Shown here piece after piece: positions 1 to 12,709 of a stretch of 64,000 nucleotides of DNA. The stretch covers positions 168,665,577 to 168,729,576 of the forward strand of contig NC_057861.1 of NCBI RefSeq assembly GCF_019393635.1. The letters are read 5' to 3'. Position 1 is the first letter of the stretch. Each line of letters begins with the position of its first letter. Source of the DNA: Dromiciops gliroides. Taxonomy: Eukaryota > Chordata > Mammalia > Microbiotheria > Microbiotheriidae. A program made the translations under genes and the position numbers. The notes beneath the pieces were generated by a model that saw only the letters and a list, made by a program, of their open reading frames with translations, was not told the origin of the DNA and searched no databases.

Positions 1-1420
1 CTGTCTCTGTATTTTCAACACAGGAGATGAGAAAATACTCTTAGGCATTAGAGGCCCCAGTGTAGTATACATGATTCAAAAATGAATAAAAAGAACCATT
101 TTTTATAACAAAGTACCAGCATATCAGTAACAATAAGTTAGAAACATTTTTACCTAAAGATATTTCATAGATTACCAAAAAAGTTTTTCTACTTATATTT
201 TTTATTAAAAGAACTGGCTTTTATATTTTCCTTTCCTTTTTTTTTTTTACTTGATGGTTTCTTTATTCCTCAGTGACCACAAAGTCTAGTTATTCAGGAA
301 ATGTTTACTAACTGTGTAACTTGGGATGTGTCACCACTTCCCTGTGCATAAGTCAATCCAGCTGGAAAACTGGTTAGATAGAACAGACTTACTGTAAATA
401 GCATTACTGCTCTGAAAAGATAGCCTACAGTCATTAAAATATTTTCATCTATTTATTACAATTTGACTGTTCTGGAGAAATAGTATCTTATCACAAAAGG
501 GGCAGTCAAGCACAAAAAAAGTGAAAGACTATCTTTAGATATTTGGAACTGTAACTATCAGGAAATAATTCCATTTAAAGTCTCAGAAAATGCTTTGTAA
601 ATGTGTTTGCATACTGTGGTTAAAGCATCTAAACTCCTAATTACTTCTTATGTAGTCAAGATTTATTAAGGGAGACAGCTACAACTTAATATGCCAAACA
701 TAAATCTATCCCAGTGGGATTACAAGAGAAACTTGTTGATAAATGTTATCATACCATCACAGAATGTGAATCCTATTGCTGACTGAAATGATAGGCACAA
801 TTTCTGTGTAAAACTTTGAAAAGAGAAGATAGGAAAACCTGTTTAATGGTTTAAGAATGGTCCGGGTAGACTCTTCTGCTTTAGAAAAAATTGGGGTTCA
901 GTATTCTCTGACAATATTACCTGGATCCAAAATGAGTTTTTCATTACCTCAATATGATACAATTAATAACGTTAAGAGTGAAGGATGAAGAAGGGCTAAT
1001 AATTCAGGGACAGTGGTTTGGAAAATAAAATAACTGCATTCAGGAATTAAAATATTTTGCAAAATACATCATTCAGAATCTCCATTGGACAACTGTTATC
1101 ACCCATTCAGTACTGAGACTGAGACATGGCCTAGAATTTTTAAGAAGTCATAGCACAAAAACAAATTCATTATATATGTTCAGCACAAATACAAACTGAA
1201 CATTATCTGAGGATACTGTGGTCTAGACATTAAATTCAAAAGTGTATACTTATATCCATATATACACACATCTTAACAGCACTTATTGTATAGTATATAA
1301 ATGAAAGACTTTAAAACAAAATGAAATATTTTATATAAAAATGATAGAACAGAAAAAGCTAAATGTATAATAACAAAGACAAGGAAGGAATGATAACCCA
1401 ATACATGTGAGATAACATAT

Positions 1421-1968
1421 TGTAAGAAATAATTATTAACAATCGATATTTTGGAGTATACCTAGTGTTCTCCCCTTCTTTCACAGTCCTTTCCTCCCCT
1501 TGCCACTCCAAAGTCATGTTCTCCTTGTAAGTAAAATTTTATCTGGGTCAAGCCCAAACCAAGCTTACAAAGAATATTGGGTGGTGAGAGGTCAGTTTAT
1601 CTAGATAACTGAAGGACTTTACTGATGAGATTAAACCACACCTAGGTGGAAACTATTTTGGGTGAGGGGTCCACATTCCTTCTCTGATGTCATCTTGATG
1701 TCATAAAGATCTGAATGACCTAAAGCAGGTTATCTGTGGATTTCATTTTAATATAACCCACCTCCAATCACGTCAACCAATTAGATTTGATTGCTATGTG
1801 ATGGACCTCCTACAGATGGAAAGGCATATAAACTGGGACCCCATCATCATTTGGGGACTTTAGTCTGAGACAGCCAAATGACCATCCCTTTATTAATAAT
1901 CAGCCAGCCTATAAATAAAATGATTAAATTACTCAGAAACTATGTCTCTCAAATTATTAGTCATCACA
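1421..1968 (+). mobile_element. Solo LTR of an endogenous retrovirus
   Basis: The element begins TGTAAG and ends ATCACA and is flanked by ATAT on both sides (1417-1420 and 1969-1972). This fits TG...CA LTR ends with a 4-bp target duplication, although the duplication is low complexity. Two CCAAT motifs stand near 1765-1790, a TATAAA at 1827-1832 and an AATAAA at 1914-1919, in the order expected for U3, R and U5 on the plus strand. No viral genes are attached. Confidence 0.6.
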
Positions 1969-2054
1969 ATATGTAAAGCATTTTGTAAGCTTTAAAGTGC
2001 AATACAGATGTTAGCTGCTATTCTTACATATGTAGGGTAGTAATAATAATAATA

Positions 2055-2245
2055 ATAGGAATCATTTATATAGTGTTTTAAGGTTTGCAAACACTTTACT
2101 AACATTATGTTATTTTTACCATCACAACAACCCTGGGAGGTAGGTGCTATTATTATCTCCATTCTACAGATAAGGAAACTGAAGAAAAGATTAAGTCACT
2201 TGTCTAGTCACACAGCTAGTATCTGATGCTAATATAAATTACTCA
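2055..2245 (-). mobile_element. MIR SINE
   Basis: In reverse orientation it shows the MIR signature: a tRNA-related CACACAGCTAGT block, the 'aggaaactga' core and the 'gtaaagtgttt...' 3' region. It is old and diverged and lies in intron 4. Confidence 0.7.
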
Positions 2246-3757
2246 CTGGCAAATACCTCTCTATACACGAGATCCCTAATTTTATAACACCCCCAATAAT
2301 TTCAATATACAATCCTAAATAAAAATTAATTCTGAATAATTAATAACTAAAGATTCTATGTGGCATTCTTGCAGTAGGAATAAGAAATTAATTAGTTAAG
2401 AAATCAAAACAGGAAATTACAAATCAAAAAGTAGTAAATCATTGTTCTAGATACTTTCTACTATGTTTAAACATTTTCTCTTCAAATGAAAACCTTTGTA
2501 ATAATTCATAATTTCTGTGAGCACTTCAATAAGCATTATTAATTTAAACATAACTAAGTAATACTGGTTCAACTCCATAAAATCATCTTTAGAATTTGTT
2601 TCCTGCAAAATAAGTCTTTGGGTTTCATTCATTGAAAAAAAGCAAAACATTATTAGAATAATATAAAATATTATTTTGCATATAAAGATGAAGTTTCAAA
2701 TAAATGTTATATTTCAAACTGAGAAACTTTTGATAAAGATCTGACTGGCTCAAGATTGATTTCAATGTTGCCTTTTATCAAATTTTTTAGTATTTTAGTA
2801 TAATTAAAAATAAATGTTCCTTTCACCATTAAATTTTAGCTTTTAAATTTTAAAGTAGTCAGAAGGATTTTGTTCCTATGGGAACTAATTCAAGAGGATG
2901 AGCAAAGATACTTAATGATCCTAATGCCCTGCTCTTTGTCCCAGTTATATGACCTATATTTCCAGAAGTAGCATTATAACCTAGAGCTTTCCCCCCCACA
3001 CACAAAATATTCTGAATTTCACTCTTTAATTGGGACAGATGTTAACAATGAAATTAAATTTTTAATAAGGTAACACATTTTATTCTTAATCCTTTTATCA
3101 TTTTATAAAACAAGCAAAAGGCAGAACTTGATACATCATAAATAAGAAATTGTTCATAGCATTTTATATTACCCATGATTTTCTTCATTATTCCTTTAGC
3201 AAGGTTTGGATGGACTGTTAAATGGATCTGCTCCTTGTGTTGTGAAATAAGAGGGTACAAATATCTGCTTCTTTCAGAATCCTCTCCTCACGTAATTTGA
3301 TAGTTGGAAATTGTTTAGTCCAACCTCCCACCCAATCTTTTCTGCAACATTATGGACTTAAAGTTAGATAGCCTTTACTTGAACCTCACTATTTCCCCAA
3401 GCGATCCTTTTCTTTATCAGACAGCTCAAAAAATTAGTGTTTTTATATACTGAACTGAAATCTGCCTTCTTACAACTTCTAACCGGTGGTCTTGCTTGTA
3501 CCTTCAGGAGACCCAAGGAATAATAATAAGTCTATTACCATTTTCTATATGACAACTCTTCAAATATTCAAAGATAGCTATCATGTTCCCCAATGTTTTC
3601 TCTTTTTCAGGTTCAAACATCTACAATTCTTTCAAATACTCACTTGAGAAGGATTTCTAATTTCTTGTCATCCTGGCCACATTTTTCTGAAAGTACTCAA
3701 GTTTATAAATGTCCCCCATGCCCCCAAAAATGTGCAACACAGAACTAATGACTTTTT

Positions 3758-3900
3758 TTTTTGTGTGGGGCAATGGGGGTTAAGTGACTTGCCCAGGGTC
3801 ACACAGCTAGTAAGTGTTAAGTGTCTGAGGCCGGATTTGAACTCGGGTACTCCTGAATCCAGGGCCAGTGCTTTATCCACTGCGCCACCTAGCCACCCCC
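3758..3900 (-). mobile_element. Marsupial tRNA-headed CORE-type SINE (WSINE/Mar type)
   Basis: Read on the minus strand it runs from the head (GGGGTGGCTAGGTGGCGCAG, A-box region) through a B-box-like GAGTTCAAATCC to the CTGGGCAAGTCACTTAA core and an A tail. The 14-bp target duplication ACTAATGACTTTTT flanks it at 3744-3757 and 3901-3914. Confidence 0.92.
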
Positions 3901-4584
3901 ACTAATGACTTTTTAAATATGGTGTATCTAGAGCATGCTATAATTCACTTAACATGTCTTCATTTAATAATGTCCACTGTAAATGGACCCTGTGCTAGAA
4001 AAAGGAGAGTATATAAATCTAATGTCCCTTTTTAGAAAACCATTGTATTCAGCTGTATAGGGTCTGAGCAATGTGTGTGTGAGCAGTATTACTCAGTGGG
4101 ATGTTTTGTATATCCTATTTCAGTATCTGTATTAAAAGATTCTCTTTTTTTTAAAAAAAAGAACATCAAAATTTAGATAAAACAAGGACTGTTCTCATGT
4201 GGAACTTACTAAAGGAGAAATTAGAGAGGTAGAAAAGGAATGAGGCAAATGTGCTGTTTGAGGAGGAGGGAGGTGTCCATTAAGAAGGGCTGGACAATAG
4301 TCTAAGAAATTGGAGAAAAACTAAGGATGATGATGACTAAAGAAAGGCCATTAGATTTACAAATTAGAATATCACTAGTGATCTTTAAGGGAGAAGCTTC
4401 AGTAGAGTAGTAAAGGCAGAAACTAGAAGGCAGGTGATAAGGAACAGGAGGGGCAAAGAAGTGGAGGCATCAGGTACAGAAATTTTTTTCAAGAAATGTA
4501 AAAGGAAGGAAAGAAGAGAAGTGGACAATAGCTGTACTATTCTAAGTCTGATATAAAGATAAGAAAGCTAGACTTGGAATAATG

Positions 4585-4715
4585 AGAAGAGCTGGGTAGG
4601 AGCTCTGGCACTACCACTTACTAGATATATGACATGAAACAAGTCATTCTTCTCTGGGCCTCTGTTTGCTTGTCTGTAAAATTATCTCTAAGGTCCTTAA
4701 AGTTCCAACATTCTA
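4585..4715 (+). mobile_element. MIR fragment
   Basis: The order CACTTACTAG, TATGAC, CAAGTCA, then a 'cctctgtttgcttgtctgtaaaa' type run is the middle of MIR in sense orientation. Confidence 0.6.
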
Positions 4716-6580
4716 TAAATGCCGTCATTCTAATGAAGCAGCCTATGACTATATATCTTTTCCACCACAGTACAGACATAGTGTATTTGTTAAACTAAGA
4801 TACCTAGGGCTCTTTCATGTGCATTTCTATCAATATAAATAAACTCTATAATGTTAAAATCATTTGTAAAATTGTATTTTATTCCTGCTAAATTTAATCT
4901 TATCTGATTCAGCACACCTTCATAACAGATCATTTTGAACCTTGTTTCCATCAACTGGATTTCCTGTTCCTCTTGGCTTTGAATCATCTCCAAATTTTAT
5001 AAACATGACTTCAATGTCTTCATTCATACCACTGACAAAAATGTACAACAAAACTAGAACAAGGACAAAGCTAACTCATATGCCATTAAATACCTTCTAC
5101 CAGGGTGACACTGAAATTAATTTGAAGTAATTAATCAATACTCACAGTTATCACTGTGACTTTGCTAAATACACTAACATCATAATGGTATACTGTGACA
5201 GTGCCATGATTAATTAACATAATGATCTTATCAAAACAAAAAAAATAAAGTTAGGCAAAATTTGTTCTTAGTGAATCTTTAGATGTTAATGGTCTCTATT
5301 TTTTTCTCAAGTGCACTCAAATTATCCATTTAACAAACCATTATAGAATTTTTTTGCAGGAACTAATGAAGTAAAACTTATTTATGAAACCACCTTTTTC
5401 AAAAACCGGGACACTTTGTATATACACATACATATTGTGTTATTGTAACAGCTTATTGACGACTTTTCCTTCACCATGTAGGCATTTTCCACTTCCACTA
5501 CCCTGACTGAACATTCTCTTAAGACAAACAAAAACAACAAAACAAAAACACTGAATACAGATCATATCTGACAATGCATATTATAGTCTTCATGACATTA
5601 TTCTTAAGGATTATAGACACATCTATATCTTTTCATTTCCTATGACATAATTTGTTTGAGCCTGGAAATTTGAATTTAAACTGGCTACTGACACCTCTCT
5701 TAGGCTTCAATTTTTTCTTTCTTGTATTTCTTACCCTTTTCAGTTAGAACATCATTATCCTTAATGGCAAAGATAGAAGCAAAACAAATAGTTCTGCCTT
5801 TTCTCAGTCATAAATATACCATCGTTCTTGTTCTCAAGAAATTATAAATGATACATGATAGAGGCAAAATAAATTCCAAGTATTAGAAAACATGCCTTAA
5901 CATCTTCCTAGATGCTCACAGGGAAACAAGTCTGTAAGCAGTATACCTTCATTTAGTCATTTCTCAACCAAATACCTGAACAAAGGGTAACAGAGAATGG
6001 TCTACTACAACTTTCTAGTGAGGTCCTTAATCAGAAAGGTCTATTATGCAATCTCATATACCCTATGGTGAAAATAAATTAAGAATCAGTTATACAGCAT
6101 GAAATAGCACTATGCCTTCTTCGCAGCTACCTGTAAGAGCCAGTGGCTGAACTATGCTCTTCATTCAAGACATTCAGCAGATCCCCCTAACCTGTGCTAT
6201 CAGCTTAGAGTGGTTAGCAGCCTTCCAAACTTGCCTGAGTTGGACTAATCAATAATAACCTCTTTTTCATTTATGGATTTTCTTTACACTTTCATTTCAA
6301 AACTCAGGTGAATTTTACATATGCCAGACATGATGAAAGGTTTTGGTGAGTTTCTTATCTTGGTATTATCTCAACACAGAATTATCTTGACATAGAATTC
6401 AACAGTAAGTAAACTTTAGCCCTGGTTCTCAACAATAAGTAAAATTCATCCTGGTTGAGTCTATTACTCTATTTTTTTTTTTGGATGGTGGCTTTATTGA
6501 ACTATTTCAAAATTAGTCCTTTCCACTGCTCATTGAAAACTAAATTCCAATGAAATGGAAATGTGAAGAGCATATCTTTT

Positions 6581-6741
6581 GGAGTTTTTTTGTTTTGTTT
6601 GTTTTTTGCAGGCAATGGGGATTAAGTGACTTGCCCAGGGTCACACAGCTAGTAAGTGTCAAGTGTCTGAGGCCGGATTTGAACTCAGGTACTCCTGAAT
6701 TCAGGGCCGGTGCTTTAACCACTGCGCCATCTAGCTGCCCC
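6581..6741 (-). mobile_element. Marsupial CORE-type SINE
   Basis: Complete reverse copy with a T-rich (poly-A) end. The 13-bp direct repeat GAGCATATCTTTT flanks it (6568-6580 and 6742-6754). Confidence 0.92.
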
Positions 6742-6924
6742 GAGCATATCTTTTTGTATGGATGTTATTTCCAGAGTGACTTTAACTCTTTCAACATATT
6801 TATATAATTTTAAGTTGAACTTTTGTAAATATAGAACAATTAAAAATATCAGGTATAATTTATGAAAATTTTAAAGTAAAAATACAAACTATCATTAAAT
6901 GCTTCCTTTTTTGCAAGGAATACA

Positions 6925-6958
6925 TTATATATATACATATATATACATATACATATAC

Positions 6959-7030
<72 letters not shown>
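6925..7030. repeat. TA/CA dinucleotide microsatellite
   Basis: Alternating ATATAC and long CACACA tracts, twice interrupted by ATATAT. Confidence 0.95.
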
Positions 7031-7032
<2 letters not shown>

Positions 7033-7480
7033 GAAATTTGATGTTTTTGGCTAGCAAGTAAAGATACACATTTCCATTCTGGTGTAAGCCTTATTTTTCC
7101 TCTCTTTCACATGAGAACAATGACTTTTAAGAACAAAGGGGGAAAATGCTGAAAGAAAAAAAAGGCCCTGCTCCTTGGAATATGGGTAAGTTAGGCACTC
7201 CTACCTCTTTACAAGATCCTTTATCTAAAGCAGGAGCCAGCAAATTCTAGCCGTGGCCAATTTTGCTTGGCTTATAAACTAAGTATAATTTTTACACTTT
7301 TAAATACAATAAAACTTTATTTAAAAATGAAAAAGCCATTCTTAGCTCTCTGGCAATTTGCCAACCCCCATGCTAGAGAATTATTTCACCAACTTAAAAT
7401 CTTTTTAAATGACTAAACGGGATAGACAAAAGACAATTTTTGTTAATATTTTCAGTTTACAATGTAATATTTTAATTGAA

Positions 7481-7632
7481 AAAAAATTTTTTTTTAATGA
7501 GGCAATTGGGGTTAAGTGACTTGCCCAGGGTCACACAGCTAGTAAGTATTAAGTGTCTGAGGCCGGATTTGAACTCAGGTACTCCTGACTCTAGGGCCAG
7601 TGCTCTTATCCACTGTGCCACCTAGCTGCCCC
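7481..7632 (-). mobile_element. Marsupial CORE-type SINE
   Basis: Reverse copy that sits 50 bp from BLOC1S5 exon 4, on its intron 4 side. AATGTAAT occurs on both sides (7461 and 7633) as the likely target duplication. Confidence 0.9.
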
Positions 7633-7682
7633 AATGTAATAATATTTTAAGTCTAAGATAAATATCCTTTATTCAGTTTTAC

Positions 7683-7741
7683 CTTTCTTTGTTCCTGCTC
7701 CTTCTGCTGAAGTTTATGGACTAAATGGCTGGCTGCTTGCA
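7683..7741 (-). CDS. BLOC1S5: BLOC1S5 coding exon 4
   Basis: The 59-bp exon completes Leu with exon 3 and encodes QAASHLVHKLQQKEQEQRK, ending in phase 0. It aligns with the family segment that has LQAA at its start and LQQ-EQE-KK at its end; the middle (SHLVHK) has diverged from human. The acceptor is a T-rich tract ending TATTGCAG (AG at 7743-7742) and the donor is GTAAAA (7682-7677). Intron 3 is 16,416 bp, swollen by HAL1, L1, L2 and LTR insertions. No exon 5 was found between here and position 1, so the C-terminal part is expected beyond the left edge. Confidence 0.93.
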
Positions 7742-8339
7742 CTGCAATAGAATAGAAAGTGATTGTCAGTCTGAGTACAGGGAGAAAAATAGACTCCTAT
7801 AATTTTAGAGTTGACAAAAACATCAGGGCTCAATTAGTCCAATCCTCTTGATTCAGAGAGTGAGACAGAGAATCAGAAGACACACAGCTAGGTTGGAAAT
7901 TGAATCAGAAAATGTTAAGGACTTCAAACTATTGTAATATCACTATATATTTTGCAAGTATATTAATTTGCCAAGAAAATGTTTGCCAATACACATAAAA
8001 AAGTCACCACAAACACGAAACATTCTAGAAACTAACTAGATAAGGTAAACCTACATATCCCTATGATTACATACCTCAACACTGTTACACAACACACTTC
8101 TCAGGATCTAAAAAAATGTAGAATGGCTGATAAGTTAATATTAGAGGCAAATATTTTTCAATCTCTTATTCATATTTCTTTTTCTATTCCAACTGTCACA
8201 ATTCTAATCTAAGCATCTCTTCACACCTAGACTAGCAGAAGTTTACAAATTGTTTCCCTCATATATAGTCTCTGCTCCTCCAATTTATCCTGTATCCCAT
8301 AGCCAGATTAGTCTCAGTTCTCCTTTCTAAACCTTACAC

Positions 8340-8510
8340 ATTTTTTTGGGGGGGGGGTGTTGTTTTTTTGTTTTTTGCAGGGCAATGAGGTTTAAGTGAC
8401 TTGTCCAGGGTCACACAGCTAGTAAGTGTCAAGTGTCTGAAGCCATATTTGAACTCAGGTCCTCCTGAATCCAGGGCCGGTGCTTTATCCACTGCACTAC
8501 CTAGCTGCCC
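8340..8510 (-). mobile_element. Marsupial CORE-type SINE
   Basis: Reverse copy with a G/T-rich tail. CTAAACCTTA repeats on both sides (about 8327 and 8511). Confidence 0.9.
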
Positions 8511-8807
8511 CTAAACCTTATACTTTTAACGTGGCTAGCTCAAGGTTCATCTTTGCATGAACTGTTGTTTTGGTAACCTCATCATATAAGGATTTGCTAC
8601 TTATTCTGAACTCTGAACATAGATAGTATAACATTATGTGGTAGTTATATACCCATTGAAGATTATTTTTACATATCTTCTACTCAGATAATAAGCTGCT
8701 CATGAGAGCAGGCTTTGTGGTTTCTATTTTTTTCATACTTCCATATTAATCCATTTCTTATGTACTTCTATATTTAAAATTAAGGAGGCACTTAAAAGTT
8801 TATGATA

Positions 8808-8966
8808 GGGGCAGCTAGGTGGCGCAGTGGATAAAGCACAAGCCCTGGAGTCAGGAGGACCTGAGTTCAAACCTGGCCTCAGACACTTGACACTTACTAA
8901 CTGTGTGACCCTGGGCAAGTCACTTAACCCCAATTGCCTCACCAAAAAAATAATTAATAAATTAAT
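8808..8966 (+). mobile_element. Marsupial CORE-type SINE
   Basis: Sense copy starting GGGGCAGCTAGGTGGCGCAG. The 14-bp duplication AAAAGTTTATGATA is at 8794-8807 and 8967-8980. It faces the reverse copy about 300 bp to its left. Confidence 0.93.
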
Positions 8967-9124
8967 AAAAGTTTATGATAAAAAAGTTTAAAAGGAAGGG
9001 GGCCTAAGAAAACCAGATTCCAAACTATGTTATAAGACAGTAATCACCAAAATAATTTGGTACTGGTTAAAAAAAGAGAGGTCAACAGTAGAGCAAATCA
9101 CATACTGTCAATAGGCAATCACAA

Positions 9125-9615
9125 TGTCACAAGACTTATGTGAAAACCAGGTTTATTATAAGAGAAATGAACATGCATGTGGAATCCCAAGGATTCCCTG
9201 TTTTTACATAAGTTTACATTTTTATAGTAGCAGAACAAAGGGAGGAGGGGATACCAGGAAAGAGTTCAACATGGGAGTGGGAATGGTGCAGCAAAGGAAG
9301 GGAAAAGGACAAGATCACTCCCCAAAGGAAGGAGGAAGGTGATGGCAAAAGCTTCGTTCTTTCCCCTTGGAAACTGTTACAACTATGAAAATAGGAGGGT
9401 CTGCTTATCTGCAAAAGACTCCAACAGCACAAGCATTATCCCAACGTGGCACAGAATGGCTGGCACCTGTCTGGCCTCCCAAGAACACACAGGGAGTCCA
9501 GCTTGAGGTGTATAACAAATTGTCAGATCAGGGCCTCCTGCATGCTCTGGGTCCATTGTTTCTAGAAAATATGGCAACTCAAAAAGACAAGAGGACCCCT
9601 TAACAGCCCTTGACA
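9125..9615 (-). mobile_element. Solo LTR, reverse orientation
   Basis: The ends form an inverted repeat (TGTCA...TGACA). Read on the minus strand there is a TATAAAA at about 9226-9217, then AATAAA at 9157-9152, then the end at 9125, which is the LTR order. No clean target duplication is seen, so the right limit could instead be 9625 (TAACA). The open frames of 70-80 codons inside are not retroviral genes. Confidence 0.55.
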
Positions 9616-10078
9616 ATATATAACATATAGAAGCAAAAGAACCTAGTAGCCTAATGTAAAGACTATAGCTTCAGGGGTAACAACTCATTATTTGACAAAA
9701 ACTTCTCAGAAAACTGAAAGGAAGTCTGACAGATACTAGGTTTAGACTAATAGTTTGCATCACGTGCAAATAAGCTCCAAATTGTTATGTGATCTAGATT
9801 CAAAAGGTCACATCATAAATAAGTTATCAGGAAGAAATTACCTTTCAAATATACAAAGAAGGGAAGAGTTTATAACCAAACAAAGGATAAAACAGGATCA
9901 CTGAAGAAAAAAAGACAATTATGGGTTCATAAAAGAAAACAACTTTTGGCAGCAAAAAATTTTTGCAGCAAATTTTTCTGATGAAGGTTCAAGACATATT
10001 AGGAACTGATTGAAATTTATAAGAATAAGAGCCATTGCTCATTTGATAAATACTCAAAAGATAAGAAGAGGTAGTTTT

Positions 10079-10231
10079 GGGGTAGCCTAGGTGGCGCAGT
10101 GGATAGAGCACCGGCCCTGGAGTCAGGAGGACCTGAGTTCAAATCCGGCCTTAGACACTTAAAAAACTTACTAGCTGTGTGACCGTAGGCAAGTCACTTA
10201 ACCCCAACTGCCTCACCAAAAAAACAAAAAC
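10079..10231 (+). mobile_element. Marsupial CORE-type SINE
   Basis: Sense copy with the 16-bp duplication AAGAAGAGGTAGTTTT at 10063-10078 and 10232-10247. Confidence 0.93.
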
Positions 10232-10584
10232 AAGAAGAGGTAGTTTTTACTCTTCATTTCCCATAAGCTGCACCCTTTGGATTTGACTCTACTATCATCA
10301 TTCTCTGTCAAGAAAAGCTTATCATCAAGAAATTCATCATGACAGAGATTGCATCAGCTTTGATACCCTCAGTTGCCTTTTCCCTTCTGATTGGAGAGCT
10401 AGAGAGAAGAGCAAAAAAGGACAAAAAGCCTCCATTTAAAGAAGGATCTGAAGTTCAGCCAACTCTTGATTAGCCACCATCTCCACTAACTGGATTGGAC
10501 TCCACCATCATCATGAGTCTCCCAGGTACCTTCTTCTTCCTACTTCCTTTTCGGCTCTCTTTTGCGTGTTACCTTTCCCCATTA

Positions 10585-10675
10585 CATTGCAAGTTCCTTG
10601 AGAGCAGAGACTATGTTCCTTTATCTTATTAAATCCCTAGCCTTTAGCACAGTGCTTGACACACTATAGATACTT
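10585..10675 (+). mobile_element. L2 3'-end fragment
   Basis: It shows the L2 tail pattern (a 'ccttgagagcagagact' type run, then an 'agcacagtgcttg' type run, then TACTTAAGAA). HAL1 copy 1 inserted at its end. Confidence 0.6.
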
Positions 10676-11260
10676 AAGAAATGTGTAGTGTAGATGGCAG
10701 AGGAAAAGCAGTAAACTCTTGGGGCTCCCAATATGATCACACCCAAAACCTCCAAATAATGCCATAAGACAATTCCTGGAGCAGCAGAACCCACAAAATA
10801 ATGAAGTAAGATCATTTTCCAGGCAAGGATAGCTTAGAAATGAGGCAGGAAAGGTCTGCTGTATTGTGGAATGAGTGGAACCTAGCCCTGAGGCTTTGCT
10901 GACAGAGATCCAGCTCCAGGCCATGCCAGAGAAGGAGACTTCTGGAGCTTCTGAATGAGCTACAGCTGTGGCTAACTCAGCTCACAGTCTGGAGAGAGGG
11001 TCAAGTAGTTGGCCAGGGGTGGGGGGGAATTACAGGGGTCTTTGCTGGCACTGAGGTGGAACTCTGATGTTTGGCCTGGGCCCATATATAGGACACAGTC
11101 TTAGGTGGTGGTCCTAAGTGGGGGAGGGACATAGGCACACCTGTGCTTGCAACCAAAGTAAACCAGATTTGTTTCTGGGTTAAAAAGCAAGCAGCCTGTG
11201 GTTACTTACAGACCAGAACACAGACCAGGTGAGTTGAGAATGTGCCTCTCCTTTAATCTT

Positions 11261-11402
11261 ACCACCTGGGACTCCCTGAAGCTTGGGATAGTGTGTCCTG
11301 GAGGCAATGCCCCACTTTAAGAAGGAATTGTACCACCTAGGACCCCCTGAAGCTTGGGACAGTGCATCCAGGAAGCAGTGCCCCACTTTAAGGAGTCAAA
11401 AG
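11261..11402 (+). repeat. 71-bp tandem duplication in HAL1 5' region
   Basis: Two units of about 71 bp start ACCACCT(G/A)GGA at 11261 and 11332, each ending near a CCCCACTTTAAG motif. HAL1 copy 2 has one unit (about 50089-50157). Confidence 0.85.
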
Positions 11403-11422
11403 TCAAGAAATAGGCTGGCAAG

Positions 11423-12372
11423 ATGAGCAGGCAGAAAAAAATGCAGGCCCTAAAAAGTTTCTTTGGTGACAAGGAAGATGGAGGTACATACTCAGAAGAG
11501 GATAGCAACGTCAGGGCTCTTATATCCAAAGCTTCCAAGAAAAATATGAATTGGTCTTAGGCCATAGAAGCACTCAAAAACGACTTTGGATAAGGTAAGA
11601 GAAGTAGAGGAAAAAATAGAAAGAGAAATGAGAGTAATGCAGGAAAGTCATGAAAAAAAGTCAACAGCTTGAAAAGTCAAATGGAAAAGCTCTCTGAAGA
11701 AAATAATTGCCTAAGAATTAGGATTGAACAAATGGAAGCTAATGACTTTATAAGAAACCAATACACAATAAAGCAAATCCAAATGAATGAAACAATAGAA
11801 GGCAATGTGAAATATCTTCTTGGAAAAACAGCTGACATGGAAAATAGATCCAAGAGAGATAATTTGAAAATTACTGGACTACCTGAAAACCATGATCAAA
11901 ATAAGAGCTTAGACATCATCTTCCAAGAGATTGTCAGGGAAAATTGCCCTGATATTCTAGAAGTAGAAGGTAAAATAGAAATTGAAAGAATCCACCAATC
12001 ACCTCCTGAAAGAGATCCCAAAAGGAAAACTTCTAGGAATATTATAGCCAAATTCTAGAGCTCCCAGGTCAAGGAGATATTATTGCAAACAGCCAGAAAG
12101 AAACAATTCAAGTACCGTGGAGCCACAGTCAGGATAGCACAAGATCTATCAGCTTCTACATTAAAGGATCAGAGGGCATGGAATATATTCCTGAGGGCAA
12201 AGGAACTGGGATTACAACCAAGAATCACCTACTCAAGCAAAACTGTGTATGATCTTTTCACAGTAAAAAATGGTACTTGAATGAAAAAGAGAACTTTCAG
12301 GCATTCATGATGAAAAGACCTGAACTGAACAGAAAATTTGACTTTCAAATATAAGACCCTAGAGAAGCATAA
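11423..12372 (+). pseudogene. HAL1 ORF1 (L1 ORF1p-like RNA-binding protein), decayed
   Basis: The frame opens MSRQKKMQALKSFFGDKEDG and soon hits a stop in the codon after MNWS. It resumes through a coiled-coil part (11669 onward, EKLSEENNCLRI), an RRM-like part (RSKRDNLKITGLPENHD) and the C-terminal domain (ERIHQSPPERDP, KELGLQPRITY), with an in-frame stop at about 12056. In L1 this protein is a trimeric RNA chaperone that coats the transcript. At least three breaks make it non-functional. The end is set by the conserved REA-stop seen in copy 2. Confidence 0.85.
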
Positions 12373-12550
12373 AAAGGTAAAAAGGAAAAAGAAATCACGA
12401 GGGATGTTACAAGGTTAAACTGTTTACATTTCTACATGGGAAGATGATATATCTAACTCATAAAAACTCTCAGTATTAGGGCAGATGATAGGAATAAATT
12501 TAGACAGAGGCTATGGGTGGGAATTGATTATGAAGGGATGATATCTGAAA

Positions 12551-12709
12551 AGCATTTATTTTTTGGGTTTATTTTTTTGTGGGGCAGTCAGAGGTGGGTG
12601 GTATGCCCAGGGTCATGCAGATGGTGTCTTGTGTCTGAGGTCGGATTTGAACTTGGGTCCTCCTGGGTCCAGGGGGGGTGCTTTGTCCACTGTGTCACCT
12701 AGCTGCCCT
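12551..12709 (-). mobile_element. Marsupial CORE-type SINE inside HAL1
   Basis: Reverse copy with unusual G substitutions through its core (for example GGTGGGTGGTATGCCC). It interrupts the HAL1 3' region, and the HAL1 sequence resumes at about 12719. Confidence 0.85.

Larger units (their letters stand above)
1..7682 (-). other. BLOC1S5 intron 4 (partial)
   Basis: This stretch between the left edge and exon 4 holds a solo LTR (1421-1968), a MIR (about 2055-2245), SINEs at 3758-3900, 6581-6741 and 7481-7632, a MIR piece at about 4585-4715 and a TA/CA microsatellite (6925-7030). The rest is AT-rich sequence in which no exon or named element was recognised. The final BLOC1S5 exon was searched for by its expected residues (a QWDNFMKEQ-like segment) and not found. 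Confidence 0.7.

Noticed and set aside
7683..7741. Possible tRNA genes, suggested by many A- and B-box-like motifs across the window
   Set aside because: The motifs belong to SINE heads; no cloverleaf with intact acceptor stem and anticodon loop was seen.
8733..8945. Recurring peptide RQLGLSDLPRVTQLVSVKCL in many frames (for example 16283-16519, 27123-27401, 36559-36780, 63398-63598)
   Set aside because: It is the antisense translation of the CORE-type SINE and appears wherever a copy lies, so it is not a protein family.
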